Assembly (NCBI GenBank): GCA_041484845.1
Contig: JBGPIK010000354.1
Location: 1 to 7,144, forward strand
From: JBGPIK01 sp041484845
GTDB lineage: Bacteria > Desulfobacterota > Binatia > UBA9968
Reading direction: 5' to 3'
Length of the DNA stretch: 7,144 nucleotides
The notes under the pieces are model-generated. The model was not told the DNA's origin. It worked only from the letters and a program-made list of their open reading frames with translations, and made no database searches. The translations under genes and the position numbers were made by a program. Below, piece after piece: positions 1-6,049 of the stretch (the first letter of the stretch is position 1; every line of letters starts with the position of its first letter).

Positions 1-1292
1 ACTCGGTTGCCGCGAGACTCCTCTAGAGCCTTCACCGCGAGCTTGCGCCGGGTAGCCTCCATAGCCTCACGGTAGGAGAGATGACCGACCTCAGCTTGTG
101 GTTCCGAAGCAATGATCCGTCCCGGCAAGTCCGCCCGCATAACCTTCGGGCCCGAGCCGAGTACCACCGCTCGTTCAATAACGTTGGCGAGCTCTCGCAC
201 ATTTCCCGGCCAACTGTAAGCGCAGAGGCTCTCCTGAGCCTCGTGCGATAGCTCATCGAAGCTCTTTTTCGCCTCTAACGAATAACGGCGCAGGAAGTAT
301 TGCGATAACGGCACGATATCCGCGTTTCTCTCTCTCAAGGGCGGCAGATTGATCGGAATCACATTGAGACGGTGGTAAAGATCTTCGCGGAAACGGCCCT
401 CCTTGACGGCGGCGTCCAAGTCGCGATTGGTCGCGCCGATGATTCTGACGTCAACGTGAATCGGCCTGACGCCGCCCACCCGGTCGAATTCGCGCTCCTG
501 GAGAAACCTCAACAGCTTGGTCTGAAGCTCCTGGGAGACATCTCCGATCTCGTCGAGAAAGACCGTCCCGCCATTCGCCAGCTCGATCTTGCCTCTTTTT
601 TGTTGGTCCGCCCCCGTGAAGGCTCCTTTCTCATGCCCAAACAGCTCACTTTCCAGAAGCTCCTTTGACAATCCTACGCAGTTAATCGCGACGAATGGCT
701 GGCTACTTCTTTCGCTCCAATAGTGGGTCGCTCTAGCGAAAATTTCCTTCCCGGTGCCGCTTTCTCCGAGCAGCAAGACCGTAGCGTTGCTAGCGGCAGC
801 CTTTTTTGCCATCTCAACTGCCTCCCTCATTTTCCCACTATTACCAACGACTAAACGATAACGCTTGTCCGCTTCCTCGGTAAGAAGATCTATTCCCCTC
901 TTGAGTCGTTCCCGTTCAAGTGCTTTGCGTACCACGATTTCAAGGTGCTTCGGATCGATCGGCTTCGTAATGAAATCGTAGGCTCCCTGCTTCATCGCCT
1001 CGACCGCGGTTTCGATGGAACCATGACCCGTCACCACGATGACGGGAACATCAGATTCCAGTTTGCGCAGTTCCCGAAGCACCTGCATCCCGTCCATTCC
1101 TGGCAGTTGTAGGTCCAGCAGGACGAGAGCCGGTTCATCCCTCTTCATGGCGGCCAGAGCTTCCTCACCGTCGTTAGCCGTGGAGATTTGGCATCCCAGC
1201 GGACGCAGCCTGACTTCCAAAAGCCGCCGCGAAGCGGCATCGTCATCGACGATCAGAACACGGGGTCCAGCGATAATCACCTCTGATTGCAT
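1..1292 (-). CDS. Sigma-54-dependent NtrC-family response regulator (partial, 3' end beyond window)
   Basis: DNA-binding response regulator that activates RNA polymerase carrying sigma-54 by ATP hydrolysis. The start is ATG at 1292, six bases after the stop of the receiver gene, so the two are probably translationally coupled. 430 codons lie in the window and the frame stays open to base 1. Residues 1-120 form a receiver domain with acidic pocket D16-D18, phospho-acceptor D60 (LLDLQLPGMDG), T88 and K110. The AAA+ domain shows Walker A GESGTGKE (176-183), the sigma-54 contact loop GAFTGA (223-228), Walker B TVFLDEIGD (243-251), sensor I near 286-291, arginine-finger segment FREDLYHRLNV (301-311) and sensor II WPGNVREL (361-368). 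The last codons, ESRGNR, look like the beginning of a Fis-type helix-turn-helix, which continues outside the window. All catalytic motifs are intact. The exact target genes cannot be read from it; the dyads at 6050-6088 are a candidate binding site. Confidence 0.95.
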   Translation of the reverse strand, partial: MQSEVIIAGPRVLIVDDDAASRRLLEVRLRPLGCQISTANDGEEALAAMKRDEPALVLLDLQLPGMDGMQVLRELRKLESDVPVIVVTGHGSIETAVEAMKQGAYDFITKPIDPKHLEIVVRKALERERLKRGIDLLTEEADKRYRLVVGNSGKMREAVEMAKKAAASNATVLLLGESGTGKEIFARATHYWSERSSQPFVAINCVGLSKELLESELFGHEKGAFTGADQQKRGKIELANGGTVFLDEIGDVSQELQTKLLRFLQEREFDRVGGVRPIHVDVRIIGATNRDLDAAVKEGRFREDLYHRLNVIPINLPPLRERNADIVPLSQYFLRRYSLEAKKSFDELSHEAQESLCAYSWPGNVRELANVIERAVVLGSGPKVMRADLPGRIIASEPQAEVGHLSYREAMEATRRKLAVKALEESRGNR

Positions 1293-1298
1293 CCGTAG

Positions 1299-1673
1299 TT
1301 ACCTGGCATCCAGACAGTCTGCTATTTCGCCAATGAAGATCACTTTATCGATTGGCTTGGTGATGTAGCCGATACAGCCGGCGGCCAACGCTCTCTCTCT
1401 GTCGCCTGCCATGGCATAAGACGTTACGGCGATTACAGGGATATCGCGCATCGCCGGATCCTGTTTTAATTTTCGCGTCGCCTCAAGACCGTCCATGCCC
1501 GGCAGTTGAATATCCATGACGATGAGATCCGGCCGTTCTCTCTTAAGCATGTCGAATGCTTCGCTCGCCGTCGCCGCTTCACGAACCTGATAACCTCGTG
1601 AGCGCAGTAAAAACTCCGCCAGACGACGATTCACTTTATTATCCTCGATCAACAGAATTTTTTCGCCAGCCAC
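1299..1673 (-). CDS. Stand-alone receiver (CheY/DivK-like) response regulator
   Basis: A 124-residue protein made only of a receiver domain. Seen: E10/D11 acidic pair, phospho-acceptor D54 in IVMDIQLPGMDG, T84 and K106 in ITKPID. No output domain follows, so it is likely a phosphotransfer intermediate or a protein-protein switch, as in DivK or Spo0F-type proteins (family knowledge). The GTG start at 1673 was chosen because GAGGTG sits five bases upstream and the receiver fold begins there; the longer open frame (to 1790) runs into low-complexity repeat DNA and has no receiver-like residues. It lies 309 bases after the kinase gene and six bases before the NtrC-type gene. Whether the kinase phosphorylates this protein, the NtrC-type regulator, or both is not decidable from sequence. 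Confidence 0.93.
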   Translation of the reverse strand: MAGEKILLIEDNKVNRRLAEFLLRSRGYQVREAATASEAFDMLKRERPDLIVMDIQLPGMDGLEATRKLKQDPAMRDIPVIAVTSYAMAGDRERALAAGCIGYITKPIDKVIFIGEIADCLDAR

Positions 1674-1678
1674 ATTAG

Positions 1679-1684
1679 CACCTC
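1679..1684 (-). promoter_or_regulatory. Ribosome binding site deciding the GTG start of the receiver gene
   Basis: GAGGTG on the minus strand, five bases before GTG at 1673. It supports a 124-residue receiver rather than the longer open frame, whose upstream part is encoded by repeat sequence. Confidence 0.75.
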
Positions 1685-1756
1685 GTTTACCGTGCTCGCT
1701 TCTCGTGCTCGTCACCAATAACGGCCACAAAACCGCGCCGAGACATCGGCGAAACA

Positions 1757-1934
1757 AAATCCGAAATCCGAATATCGAAATTCGAAACAAACCAGGGCCA
1801 ATGTAAATCCCAAATTCGGAAAATCCGAAACCTCGAATCCGATTTGGGCTCGTTTGGAATTTGTAGTGTTTCGATCATTTGAAATTGTTTCGGTCAGCGG
1901 GGCCGCTTTCGGATTTCGTGCTTCGAATTTTCCC
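1757..1934. repeat. A/T-rich heptanucleotide arrays in opposite orientation between kinase and receiver genes
   Basis: The 309-base gap between kinase and receiver genes (1674-1982) has no gene. On the minus strand 1787-1760 reads as four heptads: TTTCGAA, TTTCGAT, ATTCGGA, TTTCGGA. On the plus strand 1907-1927 reads TTTCGGA, TTTCGTG, CTTCGAA. The two arrays therefore face each other and could pair imperfectly across about 120 bases. The stretch between them contains more TTCGRA-like words and a hairpin (1809-1848). Composition is much more A/T-rich than the flanking genes. Function is unknown; it could hold a promoter for the two regulator genes, but I see no clear one. Confidence 0.7.
1809..1848. 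repeat. Imperfect hairpin inside the A/T-rich array region
   Basis: CCCAAATTCGGA (1809-1820) faces TCCGATTTGGG (1838-1848): eleven pairs with one bulged T, loop of 17 bases. No T-run follows on either strand, so it is not a standard intrinsic terminator. Confidence 0.55.
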
Positions 1935-1961
1935 CGCGATGCTCCGTTTCTTCAGCGCGCC

Positions 1962-1982
1962 TCACTCCTCACCCTTCACTCC
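1962..1982 (-). repeat. Three G/A-rich heptads directly after the kinase stop codon
   Basis: Read on the minus strand, the bases right after the TAA (1985-1983) are GGAGTGA, AGGGTGA, GGAGTGA, then GG. The period is exactly seven. Same layout, with other units, follows the two binding-protein stops at 4019 and 5051. Confidence 0.7.
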
Positions 1983-3869
1983 TTACCTGGCATGAAGCGG
2001 CAGCGTGAAGATAAACCGACTACCCTTTCCGAGCTCGCTCTCCACCCAGACTTTGCCTCCGTGCATCTCGACAAATTTTTTCGTAAGCGCGAGACCTAGC
2101 CCAGTCCCCGCGGGTTTATCCATACTCCCATTCATCTTTAGCTGTCTGAATTCTTGAAAGATCCGTTCATGCTCTTCCACGGGAATTCCCGGACCTGTAT
2201 CACCCACCTCAACGCGTACCACACCATCGCCAGCATCTGCTTGTATCCAGACCTGTCCTCCTTTAGGTGTAAATTTAACGGCGTTTCCCACCAGGTTCAG
2301 GAGGACCTGCTTGATGCGCGCGGAATCCATAGATAACGGCGCTATTCCGCCGTCAGTGTAAACCCGAAGTCCAATGCTTTTTTTAGCGGCCAGGTGACGC
2401 ATGGTATTCTGGACCTCATCGAGAACCTCCGGCAGTGATGCAGGCTCTACCTCAAGTTCCATCCTTCCAGCCTCAATCTTGGAGAGATCGAGGATTTCAT
2501 TGATCAGTTTGAGCAGATGCTTGCCGCTCGTCGCGACGTCCGTCAGAAACTGCTTTCTCTCCTCCTCCGTGACTTTCAACGATGGATCCAGCAGAACTTC
2601 GGAGAAGCCGATGATGGCGTTCAGCGGCGTGCGGAACTCATGGGACATGTTTGCCAAGAACGCCGACTTATGGCGGCTTGCGTCGTCCATTTTCTGATTG
2701 GCGACAGCGAGTTCTTGCGTTCTCTCGATGACTTTTGTCTCGAGGGTCGTATAAGCTTCCTGGAGAGCCACAGTCATCTTGTTAAACTCGTCGGCGAGAA
2801 TCTCGATTTCGTCTCCAGTCTTAAGTTCCAAACGAAAGCCCAAATCGCCCCTACCGATGCGTTCCACTCCTTGGCCCAGTCTCCGGAGTGGAGTAACCAC
2901 GCGCCGAGCCACAAAGAGGCTCGCTAACAGCGCCATCCCGATCCCCACCAAAAGTAGACTGGAGGTTCTTAAGATGGACGCGTAGAGCGGCTGATACGCT
3001 TCTTCCAGCGGTTGCTCGGTAATAACCGCCCAGTCCAGGCCGGGAATAACGGCAGAGGATGTGAAAACGTTTTCTCCCTGAACGTTATTGGAGACCATCG
3101 CGGTCCGTTTGGTCACGTCAAGAGGGGCTTGAAACGCTGCTTGAACCTGTTTGAGCTGCGCCATGCTGCGCCGCTGTAAAACCAGGCTGATATCCGGATG
3201 GGCGACGAGATCACCCGATCGGCTGACAGCGTAGACGTATCCAGCCTTTCCGATCCGAATACTAGAAACAACGTCCCAGACATATTTGAGATTCACCTCG
3301 GCCTCAAGGACACCGATGATCTCACCTGCAAAACGATCAATAGGAACGGCAAGGGTCATGTAAGGCTCGGAATTCCGCACGAAATAGACGGGACCAATGT
3401 AGGGTTTACCCTGTCTCGCCTGATCGAAGGCCTGAGACACAGGAAGTTCGAGTCGGGGTTGAGGAAGATCACTTCTCAGCCGCGAAACGCGTACTCGTAC
3501 AATGTTCTCGGTATCGAGAGCCACTGCTTCGGTTATCGCCGGTTCTAGGAAAAGGAGTCTTTTAAGTTCGAATCGATACCCTTGGGTAAGCCCGTTCTCG
3601 GCAATTTCGCGGCTCTTGGACGTCGCTTTCATTGCGGCTTCGATCTCATTAATGAATTGTTCGATCTTGAACGCTGCACCGCTTGCCACTTCTTGCTGTA
3701 AGAGCGCGAGTTGCTCGCGGCTCTCCTGATAGTGGAAGTAGATTTCCAAGATGCCGCTTGTTATCAGGCCGCCGCTGATCAAGATTAAAGAAATGTAGAA
3801 ATAGTGGCGTACCAGGCGGCTGCGTCCGGGCAGAGTTTGGATGGCCAGCCATTTCAGAATTGTTTGCAT
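1983..3869 (-). CDS. Membrane sensor histidine kinase (dCache-HAMP-HisKA-HATPase)
   Basis: A 628-residue inner-membrane kinase. Seen, numbered from ATG 3869: TM1 about 23-41; periplasmic region about 45-295, with the YIGPVYFVRNSEPYMTLAVP and GYVYAVSRSGDLVAHP type segments of dCache domains; TM2 about 299-321; HAMP about 322-372; coiled coil about 366-400; HisKA with H410 in SHEFRTPLN; HATPase with N box N525/N529 (LLNLVGNAVKFTP), G1 box DTGPGIP (557-563) and G2 box GTGLGLAL (588-595). No receiver domain is fused. dCache domains usually bind small metabolites directly (family knowledge); ligand unknown. ATG 3869 is preferred, with AGAGG four to five bases upstream; a TTG at 3884 would add five residues and overlaps the stop of the upstream mini-ORF. 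It is the likely phosphodonor for the receiver and NtrC-type proteins encoded downstream. Confidence 0.95.
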   Translation of the reverse strand: MQTILKWLAIQTLPGRSRLVRHYFYISLILISGGLITSGILEIYFHYQESREQLALLQQEVASGAAFKIEQFINEIEAAMKATSKSREIAENGLTQGYRFELKRLLFLEPAITEAVALDTENIVRVRVSRLRSDLPQPRLELPVSQAFDQARQGKPYIGPVYFVRNSEPYMTLAVPIDRFAGEIIGVLEAEVNLKYVWDVVSSIRIGKAGYVYAVSRSGDLVAHPDISLVLQRRSMAQLKQVQAAFQAPLDVTKRTAMVSNNVQGENVFTSSAVIPGLDWAVITEQPLEEAYQPLYASILRTSSLLLVGIGMALLASLFVARRVVTPLRRLGQGVERIGRGDLGFRLELKTGDEIEILADEFNKMTVALQEAYTTLETKVIERTQELAVANQKMDDASRHKSAFLANMSHEFRTPLNAIIGFSEVLLDPSLKVTEEERKQFLTDVATSGKHLLKLINEILDLSKIEAGRMELEVEPASLPEVLDEVQNTMRHLAAKKSIGLRVYTDGGIAPLSMDSARIKQVLLNLVGNAVKFTPKGGQVWIQADAGDGVVRVEVGDTGPGIPVEEHERIFQEFRQLKMNGSMDKPAGTGLGLALTKKFVEMHGGKVWVESELGKGSRFIFTLPLHAR

Positions 3870-3880
3870 TGCGCCTCTAC

Positions 3881-3964
3881 TCAAAAACTGAGAGCCAAGA
3901 GCATAGCTCCAGAAAATGTAAGCGCAAAGAGCAGAGTGCTAGCAATGGGAATAATTCTTTTCAT
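3881..3964 (-). pseudogene. Signal-peptide-only relic of a PF04392-type binding protein (27 codons)
   Basis: A 27-codon frame, ATG 3964 to TGA 3883-3881, reads MKRIIPIASTLLFALTF then SGAMLLALSF. The tail matches the signal peptide of the intact binding protein (GAMLLALSL), and 17 consecutive bases are identical (3891-3907 and 4953-4969). The frame stops where the mature protein should begin, and the kinase start follows 11 bases later. I read it as the 5' end of another tandem binding-protein copy whose body was deleted. An alternative is a leader peptide, since its stop overlaps a possible TTG start of the kinase and could couple translation. No mature domain remains. Confidence 0.6.
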
Positions 3965-3979
3965 GAATTTTCTTCCATC

Positions 3980-4014
3980 TTGTTGCTCTCTGCTCCCCGC
4001 TCTTTGCTCTTTGC
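3980..4014 (-). repeat. Five G/A-rich heptads after the binding-protein stop
   Basis: Four bases after the TGA (4021-4019) the minus strand reads GCAAAGA, GCAAAGA, GCGGGGA, GCAGAGA, GCAACAA. The unit begins GC and ends in A in all five. GCAAAGAGC also occurs inverted at 3924-3932, inside the signal-peptide relic, so a hairpin across the gap is possible. This array and the relic account for most of the gap between the binding-protein and kinase genes. Confidence 0.75.
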
Positions 4015-4018
4015 GATT

Positions 4019-5002
4019 TCACCTGATTACCTTATCCGCCAGCGCGAGCACGTCGGGCGGAATGGTCAGGCCGATCTGCTTTGCCGTCTTTAGATTGATC
4101 ACCAGCTCAAACTTCGTCGGCTGCTCGACTGGCAGATCGGCGGGTTTGCGGCCTTTCAAAATCTTGTCGACGTACGTAGCAGCGCGTCGAAACAAGTCGT
4201 TAAAGTTCACGCCGTAGCTCATAAGGCCTCCGTCTTCCACCCACTCTGCCGCGTAATATATCGCCGGGAGCCGGCTCTTGACCGCGAGGTCGACAATTTG
4301 TGTTCGGCGAGAGTTGAGGACGGTGCCCGGCAACACAAGGATTGCGTCGGCACGCCCCCTGCTTGCGGCATGGAATGCAGTGCCAATATCCTTGGGATCT
4401 GGTACCTCCAAGTATTGAATCTGCACCCCGAACACCCCTGCGGTGAGTTCCGTCTCTCTTAACGACAGTGCGTTGCCCGGCTCGGTCGAAGTCCCGAGGA
4501 CGGCTAGGCGGGAGAGTCTAGGAACAGTCTCCTTCAGAACCTCGAGCCGTTTTCCGCTTATCTCCGGGGTAAGGGTGGCCAATCCAGTAATGTTGCTACC
4601 CGGATGCGCAAGGCTGGCGACGAACCCATTGCCAACAGGATCGCTATCCTGTGCCATGACAATCGGAATCGTTACTGTTGCTTCCTTGGCGGGACGGGTT
4701 GCTGCTGCACCACCCGTGACGATGACGTCCACTTTGAGACGTACTACCTCGGCCGCGAGCGCGGGGAGGCGATCGAGTTTTCCTTCCGCAAATCGCCAGT
4801 CAATGACAATGTTTTTCCCCTCCACGTACCCAAGCTCGCGCAAACCCTGACGGAAGGCCTCGGTTCGGGCCGGGCTAGTGGAAGGAAAGGCAACGTATAG
4901 GTATCCTATCCGGGGGATTTTCGTTGGCTGCTGCGCTTCGGCTGGAAGGCTCAGAGCCAAGAGCATAGCGCCTAGAGCAACTCCGGTGATTCTTCTGTTC
5001 AT
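4019..5002 (-). CDS. PF04392-type ABC transporter substrate-binding protein (TrpX/TyrX-like)
   Basis: A 327-residue periplasmic solute-binding protein of the ABC_sub_bind family (PF04392, COG2984), whose characterised members bind aromatic amino acids. Seen: Sec signal peptide 1-23 (positively charged MNRR, hydrophobic core, cleavage likely AEA|Q), then IPRIGYL, EAFRQGLRELGYVEGKN, RLPALAAEVVRLKVDVIV, IPIVMAQDSDPVGNGFV, LAHPGSNITGL and the tail GLTIPPDVLALADKVIR. Length is normal and the frame unbroken. ATG 5002 is the natural start; AGG lies about nine bases upstream. No permease or ATPase gene is adjacent, which is common for this family in environmental genomes, so it may serve a distant transporter or act as a ligand-presenting partner of the sensor kinase downstream. 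Fragments of two paralogues flank it. The ligand cannot be assigned. Confidence 0.93.
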   Translation of the reverse strand: MNRRITGVALGAMLLALSLPAEAQQPTKIPRIGYLYVAFPSTSPARTEAFRQGLRELGYVEGKNIVIDWRFAEGKLDRLPALAAEVVRLKVDVIVTGGAAATRPAKEATVTIPIVMAQDSDPVGNGFVASLAHPGSNITGLATLTPEISGKRLEVLKETVPRLSRLAVLGTSTEPGNALSLRETELTAGVFGVQIQYLEVPDPKDIGTAFHAASRGRADAILVLPGTVLNSRRTQIVDLAVKSRLPAIYYAAEWVEDGGLMSYGVNFNDLFRRAATYVDKILKGRKPADLPVEQPTKFELVINLKTAKQIGLTIPPDVLALADKVIR

Positions 5003-5020
5003 TAGTTTGCGCCTACTTTT

Positions 5021-5048
5021 TCTGACCGCCGACCGCTGACTTATGACC
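5021..5048 (-). repeat. Four heptads after the stop of the decayed binding-protein fragment
   Basis: Two bases after the TGA (5053-5051) the minus strand reads GGTCATA, AGTCAGC, GGTCGGC, GGTCAGA. GTC is kept at the same place in every unit. The array ends 18 bases before the start of the intact binding-protein gene and so occupies most of its 5' leader. Confidence 0.7.
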
Positions 5049-5050
5049 TC

Positions 5051-5206
5051 TCACTTAATCGCTTTATCCGCAAGAGCGAGTACGATAGGCGGAATCGTAA
5101 GGCCGATTTGTTCAGCCGCGAGTCGCTCCCGAAATGCCTCGCTAAGCGGTCTTGTTGATGAAGGCGAGCTACTCTGCAACACACCTAGAGTAGGCCTCTC
5201 GTGTCC
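5051..5206 (-). pseudogene. Internally deleted remnant of a second PF04392-type binding protein
   Basis: An in-frame stretch of 51 codons between a TAA at 5209-5207 and the TGA at 5053-5051, without an ATG. The last about 22 residues (AAEQIGLTIPP then IVLALADKAIK) align with the C-terminus of the intact neighbour (GLTIPPDVLALADKVIR). The first part, RPTLGVLQSSSPSSTRPLSEAFRERL split across about residues 4-29, resembles the N-terminal mature segment of the same family (RIGYL, then SPARTEAFRQGL). So N- and C-terminal parts appear joined with some 250 codons missing, and the signal peptide is gone. The C-terminal match is strong; the N-terminal match is weaker. It is most likely a dead copy left by recombination between tandem paralogues. 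Confidence 0.72.
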
Positions 5207-5216
5207 TTACAAAGAT

Positions 5217-5268
5217 ATGCAGCAAGGTGGGCTGCATGGACCACCAGGGCCGCTGGCGCCCTGGTGGT
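5217..5268. repeat. Two adjacent hairpins, each with a seven-base loop
   Basis: ATGCAGC (5217-5223) pairs with GCTGCAT (5231-5237): seven pairs, loop of seven. After two bases, ACCACCAGGGC (5240-5250) pairs with GCCCTGGTGGT (5258-5268): eleven G/C-rich pairs, loop of seven. They lie 80 to 130 bases downstream of the small secreted-protein gene. On the minus strand only a weak T-rich tail (ATCTTTG) follows, so they may be a 3'-end or terminator structure, or a paired-palindrome repeat. Confidence 0.65.
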
Positions 5269-5305
5269 GGTCTCATGTTAGCAAGGCATTGCGCTTCGTG
5301 TCGGA

Positions 5306-5322
5306 AGACGCGCAGTGCGTCT
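5306..5322 (-). terminator. Weak hairpin just after the small secreted-protein gene
   Basis: AGACGC (5306-5311) and GCGTCT (5317-5322) form a six-pair stem with a five-base loop, 25 bases after the stop. No proper T-run follows on the minus strand, so termination here is uncertain; it may work with the larger hairpins at 5217-5268. Confidence 0.35.
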
Positions 5323-5347
5323 CTCTGGCCACTCTCGGCAGTCGTGC

Positions 5348-5779
5348 CTAATGTCCCTCAACCTGCCTGAATACCCAGACAGGAGTGGTTGTGCCGGGGA
5401 TGTTACGTTGCAGGGTGATTGTTTGGTCTACCCGGACGTCGTTACGATTGCCCGTCCCAAACACCTCAAATTTGCAGTACCCGTCGATACTATTAGTTGG
5501 ATCTGCTTCGTGATAATCCTCGGAGACTTCCGTACCGGGGGACGTGGTTACTGGGGCCGCGGCAGATAGGGGGACTCCATTTAAGTCGATAATCGTGATG
5601 GCTATGTCCAGGGTCTTGTCGCTAACGTTGACAGCGTCACAGCCGAAGTTGGCTCCTTTCAGCGGAGGCGTGTAGAGGGTGGTGCTGTGATTGTTGTTGT
5701 CGTCGGCCAGAGCCGCACCGATCGCTCCGCTAGCAACGAACAAACCAACTACTGCGAGCAGCATTCGGATATACTTCAT
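5348..5779 (-). CDS. Small secreted protein of unknown function behind a sigma-54 promoter
   Basis: I do not recognise this 143-residue protein. ATG 5779 was chosen because a Sec signal peptide follows (MKYIRMLLAVVGLFVASG, cleavage probably ALA|D after residue 25) and AGGA lies about nine bases upstream; the open frame upstream to 5875 is low-quality. The mature chain of about 118 residues starts with an Asn/His stretch (DDNNNH) and has alternating hydrophobic segments (LDIAITIIDLNG, QTITLQRNI, VWVFRQVEG), suggesting a beta-sandwich. Two cysteines, C47 and C102, could form one disulfide. There is no lipobox, anchor or catalytic motif. It stands alone between two non-coding regions, with a -24/-12 promoter and paired dyads upstream, so expression is probably conditional. 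Location periplasmic or extracellular by inference. Confidence 0.8.
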   Translation of the reverse strand: MKYIRMLLAVVGLFVASGAIGAALADDNNNHSTTLYTPPLKGANFGCDAVNVSDKTLDIAITIIDLNGVPLSAAAPVTTSPGTEVSEDYHEADPTNSIDGYCKFEVFGTGNRNDVRVDQTITLQRNIPGTTTPVWVFRQVEGH

Positions 5780-5852
5780 GGTTCTTTTCCTTTCGTGACC
5801 GGCGATTGGTTGTCGGCTTGAGGGAGGGGGCCGAATTACCGCCCACAATCCG

Positions 5853-5885
5853 CGACCGGGTGGTCGTACGAGCATCGATTCGATG
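5853..5885. repeat. Small dyads in the 5' leader of the secreted-protein gene
   Basis: CGACC (5853-5857) and GGTCG (5862-5866) form a five-pair hairpin with a four-base loop. CATCGATTCGATG (5873-5885) is a palindrome of six pairs around one base. Both fall in the predicted leader of about 148 bases. They could be regulatory or chance. Confidence 0.3.
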
Positions 5886-5938
5886 ATTTACTGATCCGTC
5901 TTTTCTTCGAAACGCTCAGCGCTCACTTGATCCAAACC

Positions 5939-5953
5939 GCAATGGCTGTGCCA
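5939..5953 (-). promoter_or_regulatory. Sigma-54 (-24/-12) promoter of the secreted-protein gene
   Basis: The minus strand reads TGGCAC, five bases (AGCCA), TTGC. This matches every core position of the consensus TGGCAC-N5-TTGC, with GG and GC exactly ten bases apart. The predicted start of transcription is near 5927, giving a leader of about 148 bases before ATG 5779. No equally good match was found upstream of the other genes in the window. Confidence 0.85.
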
Positions 5954-6049
5954 ATATTTGAAGATCGAGATTGAGTTAGGGAACGCGTTGGATTAGCGAA
6001 TGAATTTTGTGAGAGCCTTTTTTAATGAGGTCTGGAAGAGTGAAGAGAA

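Noticed and set aside
1683..1716. GAGCACG repeated 13 bases apart ahead of the receiver gene
   Set aside because: Only two copies and not in the seven-base period; too short to call an operator.
1674..1790. Extended N-terminus of the receiver protein
   Set aside because: The extra residues are encoded by the heptad repeat and the GTG at 1673 has a good ribosome binding site.
2401..2927. Plus-strand open frames opposite the kinase gene
   Set aside because: Antisense shadows of a gene with complete kinase motifs; no independent start signals.
4348..4362. Plus-strand CGGCAC-N5-CTGC, resembling a -24/-12 promoter
   Set aside because: Inside the binding-protein gene on the opposite strand, mismatched at two core positions, with no plus-strand gene after it.
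5217..5268. Integron attC site
   Set aside because: Hairpins are present, but I see no RYYYAAC/GTTRRRY core pair and no integrase gene.
5780..5875. Extended N-terminus of the small secreted protein
   Set aside because: It would bury the signal peptide 32 residues into the chain, while ATG 5779 has a ribosome binding site and an immediate signal peptide.
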